64,000 nt of DNA from Akkermansiaceae bacterium (GCA_905182475.1 CAJJBR010000033.1:1-64000), one strand, 5' to 3'; shown: positions 9,722 to 18,136, numbered from the stretch's first letter. Made by a program: numbers and translations. The notes: generated by a model not told the origin, from the letters alone.

Positions 9722-10141
9722 TTAGGCGAGTTGGCCGCGGAGGGTGATTTCGATATCGGAGATCACGGTATTAGCTGGGAGGTCGAGGAGATCGGTGAGG
9801 TTGATGCCGGGCTTGAATTTGATGTCGTGGATGGTGCCGGTGGTTTCGTCATGGAAATGGCCGTGCTCGTCAAGGTTCGGGCAGTAGCGGGAAGGTTCGC
9901 GGTCGAAATTGACCTTGCGAACGATCTTGTGTTGCACGAGGGCTTCGAGGCAGTTGTAGACAGTTGCGAGGGAGACGTTGGGCAGCGCTTCTTTGATGTG
10001 CATGAAAACCTCGTTTGCGGTGGGATGGGAGCGGCCTTCCATCAAAAAGCGATAGACTTCCTGCCGCTGGCGGGTCATGCGGAGCCCGCTGATTTCCTCC
10101 GGGATCTGCATGGGTTGGGGTTGTGGCTCTTGGGTTGTCAT
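9722..10141 (-). CDS. Fur/PerR-family regulator heading the suf operon
   Basis: A 139-residue Fur-family repressor. The winged helix (about residues 20-85) contains [14 protein letters not shown] and the recognition region [13 protein letters not shown]. The metal part keeps a histidine-rich stretch (DEHGHFHDE) but has only one Cys (RYCPNL) and no CxxC structural zinc pairs. It lies upstream of sufC on the same strand, so it most likely controls Fe-S assembly in response to iron or peroxide. Two 7-1-7 boxes sit just before its start, which suggests autoregulation. Fur versus PerR type cannot be decided from sequence alone. Confidence 0.88.
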   Translation of the reverse strand: MTTQEPQPQPMQIPEEISGLRMTRQRQEVYRFLMEGRSHPTANEVFMHIKEALPNVSLATVYNCLEALVQHKIVRKVNFDREPSRYCPNLDEHGHFHDETTGTIHDIKFKPGINLTDLLDLPANTVISDIEITLRGQLA

Positions 10142-10153
10142 CTCAAAGGGAAA

Positions 10154-10190
10154 TTAGAACCATTCTTATTTGTATCAAGAACTATTCTAA
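10154..10190 (-). promoter_or_regulatory. Tandem Fur/PerR-type 7-1-7 boxes before fur-suf
   Basis: Two inverted repeats of the form AGAA-N3-TTCT lie 22 bases apart, at 10156-10166 and 10178-10188. Read as 15-mers they are TTAGAACCATTCTTA and CAAGAACTATTCTAA, close to a 7-1-7 box TTAGAATnATTCTAA. The first is 12 bases from the regulator's ATG. Position and symmetry fit operators of the Fur-family regulator. Binding is inferred. Confidence 0.6.
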
Positions 10191-10280
10191 ATATTACTGA
10201 TTTTGTGGCGGTAATAAGGCGATTCCCTAGGTTTTATATGGTATCTAAATTTGGATCGCCCCGCCAGAAGTAGAAGATTT

Positions 10281-10442
10281 AACCGCGAATGAACGAAAAT
10301 TGTCGCGAATCGATGGTGCTTGGCATTCGTTTCACAATGAATCAGAAGATTTTTTGGATAATATTCCCTTCGCAGATCGTCGTTTTAGAGAAATTTGCGA
10401 CCATTGGCGTTTGCAGTTCCCGTTGCCCGTTCATTCGCGGTT
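10281..10442. repeat. 15-bp perfect inverted repeat spanning 162 bases
   Basis: AACCGCGAATGAACG at 10281-10295 is exactly reverse-complemented at 10428-10442. The 132 bases between carry no supported gene, nor does the rest of 10191-10671. The arm sequence resembles dispersed intergenic motifs (accgcgaatgaacgcgaat type) that I recall from planctomycete and verrucomicrobial genomes. A similar long-arm pair with different sequence occurs at 49719-49824. Confidence 0.65.
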
Positions 10443-10671
10443 GGATTTCTCTGATGTAGATACCTTGTTCGGTTTTGTGTGGCTTTTCTGGGTTGGGCGG
10501 GTTGATAGATACGGGGACTCGCCGACCGAAGTTGGCGCTCCGCGAGGGTAGATTTTTAGGAGTTTTTGGAAAGGGGTCAAAAAATCCTTGCAAGGTCGCC
10601 CGTTTCATGGTGGATTCCGCGCCCGCCCGCTGGCGGACAAACTTTTTTCCCCAAACGTTCCCTAAACGGAT

Positions 10672-10983
10672 ATGGCCTACGCAGTAATTAAAACAGGCGG
10701 TAAACAATACCGCGTCCAAGAAGGCGACACCCTCGAAGTCGAAAAGCTCGACGTGGATGTCGATTCCGAAATTGAATTCACCGAGGTTCTCCTCCGTGGG
10801 GAGGGCGACAGCATCACAGTTGGCGCACCCTTCATTGAAGGTGCTGGGGTGAGGGCGAAGATTGTCGAACAATTTCGTTGTGCGAAGGAAATCGCTTTCA
10901 AGTTCAAGCGCCGCAAGGGCTTCCACAAAACCAAAGGCTATCGCCGCCACATGACCAAGCTGGAGATTACCTCCATTGGTTAA
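10672..10983 (+). CDS. rplU: 50S ribosomal protein L21
   Basis: A 103-residue L21 that starts MAYAVIKTGGKQYRVQEGD, the standard N terminus, and contains FKFKRRKGFHKTKGYRRHMT, the rRNA-binding C-terminal part. It is followed after 27 bases by rpmA, the usual bacterial arrangement. L21 binds 23S rRNA in the large subunit. Start and length are unambiguous. Confidence 0.99.
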   Translation: MAYAVIKTGGKQYRVQEGDTLEVEKLDVDVDSEIEFTEVLLRGEGDSITVGAPFIEGAGVRAKIVEQFRCAKEIAFKFKRRKGFHKTKGYRRHMTKLEITSIG

Positions 10984-11010
10984 TTTTAGAAACTTTAACT
11001 ACCAGATCTC

Positions 11011-11268
11011 ATGGCCCATAAGAAAGGACAAGGTTCCGTCAAGAACGGACGCGACTCACGTAGCAAGCGCCTCGGCGTGAAAAAATTCGGCGGAGAAGTC
11101 GTTATTGCCGGGAACATCATCATCCGCCAGCGCGGCACGAAGGTGCATCCTGGAAAAGGAGTTGGTTGTGGTAAGGATCACACTCTCTTCGCGATGACTG
11201 ACGGACAGGTTTTCTTCGATAAGGAAGGACGCCGCGTCAATGTGATCGAAGCAGCAGTAGCGAACTGA
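11011..11268 (+). CDS. rpmA: 50S ribosomal protein L27
   Basis: An 85-residue L27 starting [20 protein letters not shown] and containing [15 protein letters not shown], the family core. L27 lies near the peptidyl-transferase centre of the large subunit. It is co-transcribed with rplU and ends about 25 bases before a strong intrinsic terminator. The N terminus already begins with Ala-His after Met, so no processed leader like that of Firmicutes is present. Confidence 0.99.
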   Translation: MAHKKGQGSVKNGRDSRSKRLGVKKFGGEVVIAGNIIIRQRGTKVHPGKGVGCGKDHTLFAMTDGQVFFDKEGRRVNVIEAAVAN

Positions 11269-11292
11269 GGTTCGACGCATACGATTTCAAGT

Positions 11293-11322
11293 AAAGCCTC
11301 AGGATCATTCCTGAGGCTTTTT
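11293..11322 (+). terminator. Intrinsic terminator of rplU-rpmA
   Basis: A perfect 12-bp stem (AAAGCCTCAGGA at 11293-11304 pairing with 11309-11320) with a TCAT tetraloop and a run of five T at the end. It follows rpmA directly and is a textbook rho-independent terminator on the plus strand. Confidence 0.93.
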
Positions 11323-11343
11323 CGTGCTTTGAAAGCGGGAAGA

Positions 11344-11392
11344 TTCAGGAGGCTGGAATCCTCCTGAAACGGCCTGGGGCTGGAACCCCCAG
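11344..11392. repeat. Two adjacent small palindromes with CTGGAA loops
   Basis: The first hairpin has a 9-bp stem TTCAGGAGG/CCTCCTGAA with loop CTGGAAT (11344-11368). The second has stem CTGGGG/CCCCAG with loop CTGGAAC (11374-11392). Both loops begin CTGGAA although the stems differ, which points to a repeat family and not chance. They lie between convergent rpmA and the DUF2452-like gene. A third example (GGGGC-TGGAA-GCCCC) lies inside lpxK. Confidence 0.65.
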
Positions 11393-11398
11393 CTACGT

Positions 11399-11800
11399 TC
11401 ACACGGGGAAGAGCGCTTTTTGATCAATATCCTCGGACAACTCTTCGAGCTTCCACTGGCGGTCTATGTTCAGTCGCACTGTCGCCAAGTGCTTGTGGTG
11501 CCACTGGTCGGGTGCTATCATTGAGAGGAGTTTCCGCCCACGGACTTCGTAAAGATGGTAAGTCTGGCCGATGATGGGCTCGAAGTTGATATCCGCTTCG
11601 TAGATCAGTTTGTTCCAATTGAAATGATCGATGGCTGCGAGGTATTCCTCGCGGATCTCAGTGAGCTTCTGTTGGAGGCCCCGTTCTACCTCGGAAATGC
11701 CCCGTGATTTGAAGGAGCTGAGGTCGGTTGGGATGATTTTTGGACTCAGAGTGGAGACCGGGTAAGGCATGAAAGCCGGCGAGATTTTTTCTTCGGGCAT
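11399..11800 (-). CDS. DUF2452-like protein
   Basis: A 133-residue soluble protein without signal peptide. A helical middle (LQQKLTEIREEYLAAIDHF) is followed by GQTYHLYEVRGRKLLSMIAP and a C-terminal Trp-rich part (PDQWHHKHLATVRL). The pattern of a predicted helix, then YHLYE...LSxIxPxxW, resembles DUF2452 proteins, whose function is unknown. It stands alone between the ribosomal operon and the pseudopilin. Assignment is from pattern memory, so moderate. Confidence 0.55.
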   Translation of the reverse strand: MPEEKISPAFMPYPVSTLSPKIIPTDLSSFKSRGISEVERGLQQKLTEIREEYLAAIDHFNWNKLIYEADINFEPIIGQTYHLYEVRGRKLLSMIAPDQWHHKHLATVRLNIDRQWKLEELSEDIDQKALFPV

Positions 11801-11851
11801 CGTTGTATTAGGGGATGCATTGTGCTTCGGCTAGGAAAGGCTTCCCTGCAA

Positions 11852-11886
11852 ATAAAAAAACCGGACGACTCGAAAGTCGCCCGGTT
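11852..11886 (-). terminator. Intrinsic terminator of the pseudopilin gene
   Basis: On the minus strand a 12-bp stem with one mismatch (11859-11870 with 11875-11886), a TTCG tetraloop and seven T in a row. It lies 22 bases after the stop of the pseudopilin gene. This is a clear rho-independent terminator. Confidence 0.92.
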
Positions 11887-11907
11887 GGCATAAGGTAATT
11901 AGGATTA

Positions 11908-12594
11908 CTAGTTCAACGGCTTAACGACAACAGGAGTAACGGAAGTGCCCCAAATGGTATCTACACCCGTATCCAACAGCTTTTTTCCTCCTCTCAAGAG
12001 CGCTTCGTTGCTGCTATTGATATTTAGCACCTGGACACTTTGATCAATGCGAAGAGCCGTTGCTTTCTTGTCAAACGGATCGGGGTCAAAAGTCCCGTCT
12101 TCTCTAAGTGGGGAGACGGCGATAACGCGCGCCGCATTCCCGCCGGTTGTGAGTCCCTCCAGCTGATTCATTACATAGCCGAAGGCTACTTCGCGCGCCT
12201 CCAAGCAATCAGCGCCATTGAAACTCCCGTCAGGCTTCTTTGAAGAGGCCGTTTTAGCATAAAAAATATCCTCGGAATTGGTGATCTCTGCAACGAATAG
12301 CTGGCGGAAGTAACCGTTGGAGCTAGTGGTATCGGCTGTTACCAAGCTGTCTGGGAAATCCTCCTCAACGTCAGTTTGAGTAACACCATCAGGGAAGCTC
12401 CCATAGTCGTTTTGGAAGGTGAACATTGCGAGGCCGATTTGGCGTGAGTTCGAGATAGCTGTATTCAGATCGGCTTTTTTCAATCCTCTCAGTACTTGTG
12501 GAGACACGAGAGCTGCCAGCGAGGCAATAATAGTGATAACGACGAGAAGCTCCACGAGAGTGAAGCCGCGTCTTGTTTGTAGGTTGGTTTTCAT
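11908..12594 (-). CDS. Type II secretion/type IV pilin-like pseudopilin
   Basis: A 228-residue pre-pseudopilin. The leader MKTNLQTRRG is followed by the prepilin peptidase site G/FTLVELLVVITIIASLAAL, with the conserved Glu at position 5 of the mature protein, and then a soluble domain. No secretion or pilus assembly genes are nearby. Verrucomicrobia and Planctomycetes carry many such isolated pseudopilins of unknown cargo or role. A strong terminator follows, so it is a single-gene transcript. Confidence 0.85.
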   Translation of the reverse strand: MKTNLQTRRGFTLVELLVVITIIASLAALVSPQVLRGLKKADLNTAISNSRQIGLAMFTFQNDYGSFPDGVTQTDVEEDFPDSLVTADTTSSNGYFRQLFVAEITNSEDIFYAKTASSKKPDGSFNGADCLEAREVAFGYVMNQLEGLTTGGNAARVIAVSPLREDGTFDPDPFDKKATALRIDQSVQVLNINSSNEALLRGGKKLLDTGVDTIWGTSVTPVVVKPLN

Positions 12595-12718
12595 TGTATT
12601 GTATTATTTATGGTTTGGTTTTAGTATTGTGTGCAATAGCGCCCGTTTTAATTCCCAAGGAAGAAAGTTCTTCAGTGGTTCAAAAAAGGTACGACCCGCC
12701 AAGGGGGGGCGCAAGTAA

Positions 12719-13180
12719 TTAGTTTGAGATGCAAGCGAAGTTTTTTCGCGTCTCAATCGAGGCGGAAACCGCCTTTTTTCGGAGCCCGTCCAATGTGGCG
12801 AACTCGCGGTCGGTCACGGGATAAGGCCCGGAAAATTCGACCTGGTGTGATTTTCCTGCACCGCTCCTGCACGCAAAGGCCTTGCGGACTCCTAGATAGT
12901 AGAGGATGAGGTAGCGGTTTCCGCTTTTGTTGGTCTCGGCCAAGAAGTCTGGAAATCCCTGTTGGGTGAGGAAAATTTGGAGATCGGGATAGATTTCGGA
13001 CATGGCGGTGAGGCGCTTGTGACCGAAAGTCTGCGGCTGTTCCTGCACGAACATGATGTGGTCGTTTGCGGCGGAAGTGGTGCGTCTGACGAAGCCGGCA
13101 TTGCCAGCAGGTGTGCATGAACTAGCTAGCAGCGCAGCGGTAGCTACTGAAAGGTGAAAAACACTGCTGAAGCTAGCCAT
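12719..13180 (-). CDS. Putative lipoprotein of unknown function
   Basis: A 153-residue protein with a signal sequence and lipobox (ATAALLASSC, lipidated Cys near residue 22). No family is recognised in the mature part, which contains DHIMFVQEQPQTFGHKRL and YLILYYLGVRKAFACRS. It lies 11 bases after the trypsin-like protease gene on the same strand, so the two are probably co-transcribed and both act in the envelope. The 124 bases upstream of the pseudopilin start hold nothing else. Confidence 0.6.
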   Translation of the reverse strand: MASFSSVFHLSVATAALLASSCTPAGNAGFVRRTTSAANDHIMFVQEQPQTFGHKRLTAMSEIYPDLQIFLTQQGFPDFLAETNKSGNRYLILYYLGVRKAFACRSGAGKSHQVEFSGPYPVTDREFATLDGLRKKAVSASIETRKNFACISN

Positions 13181-13191
13181 CTGGGGCTAAT

Positions 13192-13980
13192 CTACTGAGA
13201 ATTTGTCCGGTTTCTATCTTTTTGGATGATTTCTGCGATTTTCCGGGTGTTCGGGCGGTTGCCTTCGGAATCAATAAAGATTGCAGTTTCCAAGGGGATC
13301 AGGAATTCCACGGCGGAGTTGATGCCGACGAGGTCGCCATGCGCGTCCACTACCGGTCCGCCGCTGTCGCCGGGCTGGAGCGGGATGTCGATTTTGAATA
13401 TCCGGTTCTTGGTGAATGAGCCTTGAGGTGCGAGAGGGGTGCGCAGTTTTCCCGGAACATAACGGAAGCCGGTGGCCATGCCTCCGTGGATGAGACCGTG
13501 GCCGGGGGAAAGCCATCGGTCGGGCGGTGTCCAGTTGTAGTAGTAAGGGGTTTTGCGGGGGATGTGGAGGATCGCGAGGTCATCGGCATATGAGCGCCAG
13601 ACGATCCGGGCTTTGTCGGTGATGATGCGACCTCCGCTACCGTAGATGATGAAGACGTTCTTGTTCGTAGAGCGGGCGAGGACGTGATCGGCGGTAAGGA
13701 AGTAACCATCACCCGTGATCGGTGCAGCGGAGCCGCCATCAGCATCGCTAGGAGCTTCATCGATGGAGAAACGTTGATTGATCCAACTTCCGAGTCCGTC
13801 GCGTTGGGTGACGACGACGGCAGACAAGCGTTGCTTTACAATTTGTTTCGCCATTGCGCCTGGCACTGCGGGATCCGCCGGTGGAGCGGGAGCCATTGAC
13901 GAGCATGCGAAAGAGCAAATACTCAGAAATGCTAGGGCGAGTTTTAGAAAAAATCGAAACATGCTCACGAAGAAAAGCAC
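13192..13980 (-). CDS. Trypsin-like (S1 fold) serine protease, lipoprotein
   Basis: A 262-residue secreted protease. The signal peptide ends in ICSFACSS, a probable lipobox. The triad is visible: His99 in TADH, Asp134 in ADDLAIL and Ser206 in PGDSGGPV. No PDZ domain is present, so it is a stand-alone protease domain and not a DegP. An ATG six codons in (MFRFFLKLALAFL) is an equally good start. The downstream lipoprotein gene shares the transcript. Substrates are unknown. Confidence 0.85.
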   Translation of the reverse strand: MLFFVSMFRFFLKLALAFLSICSFACSSMAPAPPADPAVPGAMAKQIVKQRLSAVVVTQRDGLGSWINQRFSIDEAPSDADGGSAAPITGDGYFLTADHVLARSTNKNVFIIYGSGGRIITDKARIVWRSYADDLAILHIPRKTPYYYNWTPPDRWLSPGHGLIHGGMATGFRYVPGKLRTPLAPQGSFTKNRIFKIDIPLQPGDSGGPVVDAHGDLVGINSAVEFLIPLETAIFIDSEGNRPNTRKIAEIIQKDRNRTNSQ

Positions 13981-14007
13981 AGCGTTTCGCTTACGTCACA
14001 TCCCATT

Positions 14008-15036
14008 TCAGAAATCGGCCAACAATCGATCGAGCACTTTTCGGAAAGGTGTAGCCATGGGAAGGGTATCGAGGCGTTCCAAGGTGATCCATTCATCTCC
14101 GGATTCGAGCCCGTCAGTATCCCAGAGGTAAACGTTAAGTGATACTTTGTAGCGGGTGATATGATAGATGGTTTCGGAAATTTTCGTTAGACCAGCGCAT
14201 TGTATGGCGGAGCGCAGTGGTAGTTTCCACAAGCCGGTGCGTCGGCTTCCTGTCTCATGATGGAGTAGCACGCGTCCTTTCTTGTCCTTGGACCAGACCG
14301 CATGTTCGGTGGTTTCGGTGGTTTTTGCCCTTGGTTTCTTTACTGGAAGGTCTTGCGGGGAGGATGTTTTACAAAACGAGGCGACCGGGCAGGAGACGCA
14401 ATCGGGAACGCCGTTGCTACAGATCGTTTGTCCCAGCTCCATCATGGCGTGGTGGTGTCTGGCTGGATCTGCCGGATCGCATAAGGTGCCAGCCCACTCT
14501 CGGTGCCGTTTGATTGTGGGCGTTGAGTCGATGGCTTCCGTATCGTCCATCAGCCGGGACAGGACGCGGGAAACGTTTCCATCCACAAGGGAAGATGATT
14601 TCCCGAAAGCGAAGGCAAGAAGGGCGGCGCATGTATAGGGGCCGATGCCGGGGAGGTCCATTAGCATGGCTTCGTCATCAGGAAAACATCCGCCGTGTCT
14701 TTCGATAACCACTTTTGCAGTATCGCGAAGCATTCGTGCCCTCCGGTAGTAGCCGAGACCTTCCCATGCTTTCAGCAGTTCCTCGTCACCGGCTTTCGCG
14801 AGCGACTCTACATCCGGAAATTTTTCGAGGAAGCGTGCATAAAAGCCCCGACCCAAAACCGTCGCGATCCGCGTCTGTTGGAGCATCATTTCGGAAACCA
14901 AGATTGCGTAAGGTTCCTTTGTCCTGCGCCACGGGTAGTCCTTTCCCGTTACGGCAAACCAATTGCCCAGCGCTGTGCGGAAATCTTCCGTGGATTCGAG
15001 TGCTGATTTCTGGAAACGCGGTTTCAGAAAACTCAT
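14008..15036 (-). CDS. mutY: A/G-specific adenine DNA glycosylase MutY
   Basis: A 342-residue MutY, which removes adenine opposite 8-oxoguanine. The catalytic Glu49 lies in SEMMLQQTR, the helix-hairpin-helix is LPGIGPYTCAAL (about 128-139), and Asp152 lies in VDGNVSRVL. The [4Fe-4S] ligands are C206, C213, C216 and C222. A NUDIX-like C-terminal domain for 8-oxoG recognition follows. It is separated by only three bases from an upstream fur-family gene, so DNA oxidation repair appears to be tied to iron or peroxide sensing. Confidence 0.97.
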   Translation of the reverse strand: MSFLKPRFQKSALESTEDFRTALGNWFAVTGKDYPWRRTKEPYAILVSEMMLQQTRIATVLGRGFYARFLEKFPDVESLAKAGDEELLKAWEGLGYYRRARMLRDTAKVVIERHGGCFPDDEAMLMDLPGIGPYTCAALLAFAFGKSSSLVDGNVSRVLSRLMDDTEAIDSTPTIKRHREWAGTLCDPADPARHHHAMMELGQTICSNGVPDCVSCPVASFCKTSSPQDLPVKKPRAKTTETTEHAVWSKDKKGRVLLHHETGSRRTGLWKLPLRSAIQCAGLTKISETIYHITRYKVSLNVYLWDTDGLESGDEWITLERLDTLPMATPFRKVLDRLLADF

Positions 15037-15039
15037 TGC

Positions 15040-15537
15040 TTACCGTTTTTTACGCAGGCGTTTCCCGGAAAGGCGGGTTGCGATCAGGTTCGGGCACACG
15101 CCGTTTAGCCGGAGTTGCTCGCAACTCGCCTCGACCTTGATCGACTGCCGCACGGTTTTGAAACCGAGTCGTCGCGTTACGCAATCTGTTTGAATATCGA
15201 CGTTCCCATCCTCGAACTCTACCACGCGCCCGCAGTCGATGCAGACGAGGTGGTTGTGTGAGGGCTTGTCGTGGAAGTTCGGATCGTAAGTGATCTGGCT
15301 CTCGCCGAGATCGATCTGGCGGAGCAGATCCGCTTCCACCAACATGCCGAGGGTGCGGTAAACGGTGGCACGCGAGGTGTCTCCATCGACTTTTCTCACA
15401 CGGTCGAAGAGTTCTTCTGCAGTGAAATGCTCATCCCGAGAGAAAACAACATCAACGATCCGCTCCCTTTGCGTGGTTCTCCTAAGGCCTTTCCGCCTGA
15501 TGAATTCGTCAAGTTTTTCCTTGATCCCGCTGTCCAT
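15040..15537 (-). CDS. Fur-family transcriptional regulator (second copy)
   Basis: A 165-residue Fur homologue with winged helix LRRTTQRERIVDVVF and recognition part SRATVYRTLGMLVEADL (about 18-80). The metal domain has HNHLVCIDCGRVVEF, with a CxxC pair as in classic Fur, and a second Cys pair near the C terminus (SCEQLRLNGVC). Unlike the suf-linked paralogue it keeps the structural zinc cysteines. It forms a two-gene unit with mutY and has a Fur-type box in its divergent upstream region. Confidence 0.93.
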   Translation of the reverse strand: MDSGIKEKLDEFIRRKGLRRTTQRERIVDVVFSRDEHFTAEELFDRVRKVDGDTSRATVYRTLGMLVEADLLRQIDLGESQITYDPNFHDKPSHNHLVCIDCGRVVEFEDGNVDIQTDCVTRRLGFKTVRQSIKVEASCEQLRLNGVCPNLIATRLSGKRLRKKR

Positions 15538-15595
15538 TAAATCTCGACGTTATAGATCTGCAGGGAAAAGTAAAAAGTAATTCTAGGGCTTCCTT

Positions 15596-15610
15596 CGGGA
15601 ATCATTCTAA
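15596..15610. promoter_or_regulatory. Fur-type box between fur and ECF sigma genes
   Basis: CGGGAATCATTCTAA matches 12 of 15 positions of the 7-1-7 pattern TTAGAATnATTCTAA derived from the suf-linked boxes. It lies in the divergent region, 59 bases from the fur start and 73 bases from the sigma gene start, so it could act on either. It has one strong half-site and one weak half-site. Confidence 0.45.
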
Positions 15611-15682
15611 CATTGCGTCACCCTGATCCCGCCTCCAGACTTCTAGCACATTCCCTTTTCTGCGAATTTCCTTTCATACCAT

Positions 15683-16345
15683 ATGAATAAACCGTCCGGC
15701 GATCCGTCCAAACCAGCGCAAGACCCGAGCGGGGCCGTTGGAAAGGATCCTTCGGCAGCCGATCCTGAAGAGGATTTCCGGCTCGTCGGTCTTGCGAAGA
15801 CAGGTGATATGCGCGCTTACGATGCGCTCGTTATCCGCCACCAAGGGAGAATTTACGCAATGATAAGAAACATGGTCAAAAACGATGCGGATGCCTGGGA
15901 TCTCTCCCAAGAGGCTTTCGTGAAAGCGTGGAAGGCATTGCCGCGCTTCGAGGCTCGTGCCCGTTTCTCCACATGGCTGTTCCGGATCGCGCACAACGTG
16001 GTCTATGACTGGGTGCGGAAACGGAAGATCGAAAGCGCCGGCGAATTGAACGACGAAATTTTTGACCGCAACAAGATCGACGCTTCTGCCAAAACCGCAC
16101 CAGCCTTTATCGAGTCTCCAGACGATGCGATGGTGAATACCGAACTCCGCGAGACGATCGAGGAAGCACTAGCCAAGCTCAGTCCGGAACACCGCGAGTC
16201 CGTGATGCTTAAAGACGTCCAAGGACTTTCCTACAAAGAAATCGCCGAGGTAATGGACTGCACCCTCGGCACCGTGATGAGCAGACTTTTTTACGCCCGC
16301 CAGAAACTCCAAGCCCTCCTGAAAGATGAATACGAATCCCGATGA
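15683..16345 (+). CDS. ECF RNA polymerase sigma factor
   Basis: A 220-residue extracytoplasmic-function sigma-70 factor. Region 2 (about 35-100) contains AYDALVIRHQGRIYAMIRNM and the core-binding LSQEAFVKAWKALPRF. Region 4 (about 165-215) contains HRESVMLKDVQGLSYKEIAE and a clear helix-turn-helix. The N terminus has an extra 30 residues rich in Pro, Asp and Lys. It overlaps the next gene by 20 bases, the usual coupling of an ECF factor with its anti-sigma. It opens a five-gene operon. Confidence 0.95.
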   Translation: MNKPSGDPSKPAQDPSGAVGKDPSAADPEEDFRLVGLAKTGDMRAYDALVIRHQGRIYAMIRNMVKNDADAWDLSQEAFVKAWKALPRFEARARFSTWLFRIAHNVVYDWVRKRKIESAGELNDEIFDRNKIDASAKTAPAFIESPDDAMVNTELRETIEEALAKLSPEHRESVMLKDVQGLSYKEIAEVMDCTLGTVMSRLFYARQKLQALLKDEYESR

Positions 16346-16934
16346 AACACGCCTAGCACTCTGGCTCGATGATGAGATAGAAGGCACGGAACTCGCCGAG
16401 ATGGACGCATGGGCGGCTGACAAGCCAGACCAACTAGCGGCCCGAGAGGAACTGCGCAGCTACCGTGCGATGATGGAGGAGAACGTGCCCGCTAGTGTGG
16501 AACCGCCGTATCCCGATTTTTTCCTAACCCGGGTGAACCAAGGAATCCGCGATCTTCAGCTTGCTGAGGAAAAAGAAATGTCTCCTGCAGCAGCTCCCGC
16601 CCGGTCGCGTTCATTTTGGAAATCCTGGCTGATGCCTGCCGCAGCATGTGCGGGGATGATTTTTGCATTCGGCATCGGAAAACAGACCAGGGAACCCGCA
16701 CAGAAGCTGGCCATCGTGCCCAGCCTCACTCCGGTTGTGTATACTCCGGAAGAAGGCGTGGACGCGGAGTGGTTTTCGAGCGCCAATGCGCATGCGACCG
16801 TGATTGTTCTCCAAGGGGTTTCCGCAATCCCTGATTCCACTGATTTTTCGGAAACAGTTTATGTGCCGACCGCCCGCGAATCCGACCGCACGGCCGATCG
16901 CGGCACTGAGGAAACCAACAGCAGCAAGCAATGA
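16326..16934 (+). CDS. Putative membrane anti-sigma factor
   Basis: A 202-residue protein with an acidic cytoplasmic N terminus (LALWLDDEIEGTELAEMDAW), one membrane segment near residues 98-116 (WLMPAAACAGMIFAFGIG) and a Ser/Thr-rich periplasmic tail. Overlap with the sigma gene, size and topology fit an anti-sigma factor. The HxxxCxxC zinc motif of ZAS anti-sigma factors is absent, so it would be a non-zinc type. Its stop overlaps the next start (ATGA). Confidence 0.7.
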   Translation: MNTNPDETRLALWLDDEIEGTELAEMDAWAADKPDQLAAREELRSYRAMMEENVPASVEPPYPDFFLTRVNQGIRDLQLAEEKEMSPAAAPARSRSFWKSWLMPAAACAGMIFAFGIGKQTREPAQKLAIVPSLTPVVYTPEEGVDAEWFSSANAHATVIVLQGVSAIPDSTDFSETVYVPTARESDRTADRGTEETNSSKQ

Positions 16935-17434
16935 AATCGCCACTTCTTCCATATCTCTGGCTAGCGGTGGTTGTCGTTGTCAGCTCTCTTGCCGATAAGG
17001 CTTTTGCCCAGGAGGATCCCGGCAAAGCAAAGGTCGGTGAGGTGGTAGTTACGGTTTATTTCGCCACGGATGGTGATCCCAAAGTAGCCGGAGCGCGCGC
17101 GGAGGAAGTAGCCGCCTCCACGCAAGAGAGATTGCAAAAGGAAAGTCGGCTAAAATTTTCTCACTACCGGGCACTGGGCGCGGACAAACAAGCGATCTTC
17201 CGGAGCTACGAGAACTGGGCACAGCCGCTCAAGCCGTCCGATGAAATCCTGGTCCGCTTCGAAACCCGGAGCCAACCGGCAGAAGACTCGATTTCCTTGG
17301 ATCTGGAGCTTTGGCTAGCGAGGAAAAAGATACTCAAAACCGATGCCCTCTTAAAAAGCGGCCGTCCCCTGTATGTTCTCGGCCCGGAGTGGCGGGGAGG
17401 TCGGCTGATCATCTCGGTAGCACTTGCGCAGTAG
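16931..17434 (+). CDS. Exported protein of unknown function in sigma operon
   Basis: A 167-residue protein with an N-terminal signal peptide (LPYLWLAVVVVVSSLADKAFA) and no recognised domain. The mature part contains VVVTVYFATDGDPKVAGARA and a beta-rich C terminus (LYVLGPEWRGGRLIISVAL). It overlaps the anti-sigma gene by 4 bases, so it is translationally coupled and probably works in the periplasm in the same stress response. No function can be assigned. Confidence 0.6.
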   Translation: MKSPLLPYLWLAVVVVVSSLADKAFAQEDPGKAKVGEVVVTVYFATDGDPKVAGARAEEVAASTQERLQKESRLKFSHYRALGADKQAIFRSYENWAQPLKPSDEILVRFETRSQPAEDSISLDLELWLARKKILKTDALLKSGRPLYVLGPEWRGGRLIISVALAQ

Positions 17435-17458
17435 CCACAAGCCTTCCATATTAGGTCT

Positions 17459-18136
17459 ATGAAATTCCTTCTGACTGCGTGGCTGGCGATTGCGACTTCG
17501 CTTGCCGCCGCCCCATTGAAATTCGATAAAACCCTGATCGAAGTACATGCGCCTATTGATTCGGAAACTGTGACCGAAGATTTTAAGTTCACCAACATCG
17601 GTGACACAGCGGTGGTGATTCGTGAAGCGGATGCTGGGTGTTCCTGTATTTCGGTGCTGGTTTCAGGCGGAAAACTTGCCTATGCGCCGGGTGAATCGGG
17701 CACACTGAGGGCGAATTTTAGTCTGGGTAGCTTCCAAGGTGCGGTGGACAAGCAGATCAACATATGGCTTGAGGGTGATCCCGATGAAAAGCCTTCGAAT
17801 ACCGTCACGATGCGGGTGCACATTCCTCAGGTTATCAAAATCACTCCTAGGACGATCAAATGGAAAATGGGTTCAGATCCCGTCATGCAGATTGTTGAAA
17901 TCGAAATGGATCATGAAAAAGCGATCCATGTGACATCCGTTTCCAGCAGCAACTCAAATTTTGAGGTCAAGCTTGTCACCATTGTGAATGGGAAGAAATA
18001 TCACGTGGAGGTCACTCCCAAGATAACGGATTCCCCCGGGCTTTCGGTCCTTAGAATTGAGACCAATCTGGATATCAAAAAGCACCGGATACAGCAGTCG
18101 TTCGCAGCAATTAGTCGGAATATCGAAAAGAAATGA
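17459..18136 (+). CDS. DUF1573 domain-containing exported protein
   Basis: A 225-residue protein with a signal peptide (FLLTAWLAIATSLAAAP) followed by a DUF1573 immunoglobulin-like domain. The diagnostic block is FKFTNIGDTAVVIREADAGC followed by SC, then an ASH/Ig-like strand set. A second Ig-like half follows (about 115-220). It overlaps the rhodanese gene by 4 bases. DUF1573 proteins are frequent in Bacteroidota and PVC bacteria, and their role is unknown. The GCSC cysteines could be metal or redox ligands. Confidence 0.85.
   Translation: MKFLLTAWLAIATSLAAAPLKFDKTLIEVHAPIDSETVTEDFKFTNIGDTAVVIREADAGCSCISVLVSGGKLAYAPGESGTLRANFSLGSFQGAVDKQINIWLEGDPDEKPSNTVTMRVHIPQVIKITPRTIKWKMGSDPVMQIVEIEMDHEKAIHVTSVSSSNSNFEVKLVTIVNGKKYHVEVTPKITDSPGLSVLRIETNLDIKKHRIQQSFAAISRNIEKK

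Noticed and set aside
10342..10950. 202-residue frame opposite rplU
   Set aside because: It overlaps an essential ribosomal gene on the other strand and shows no similarity to known proteins.
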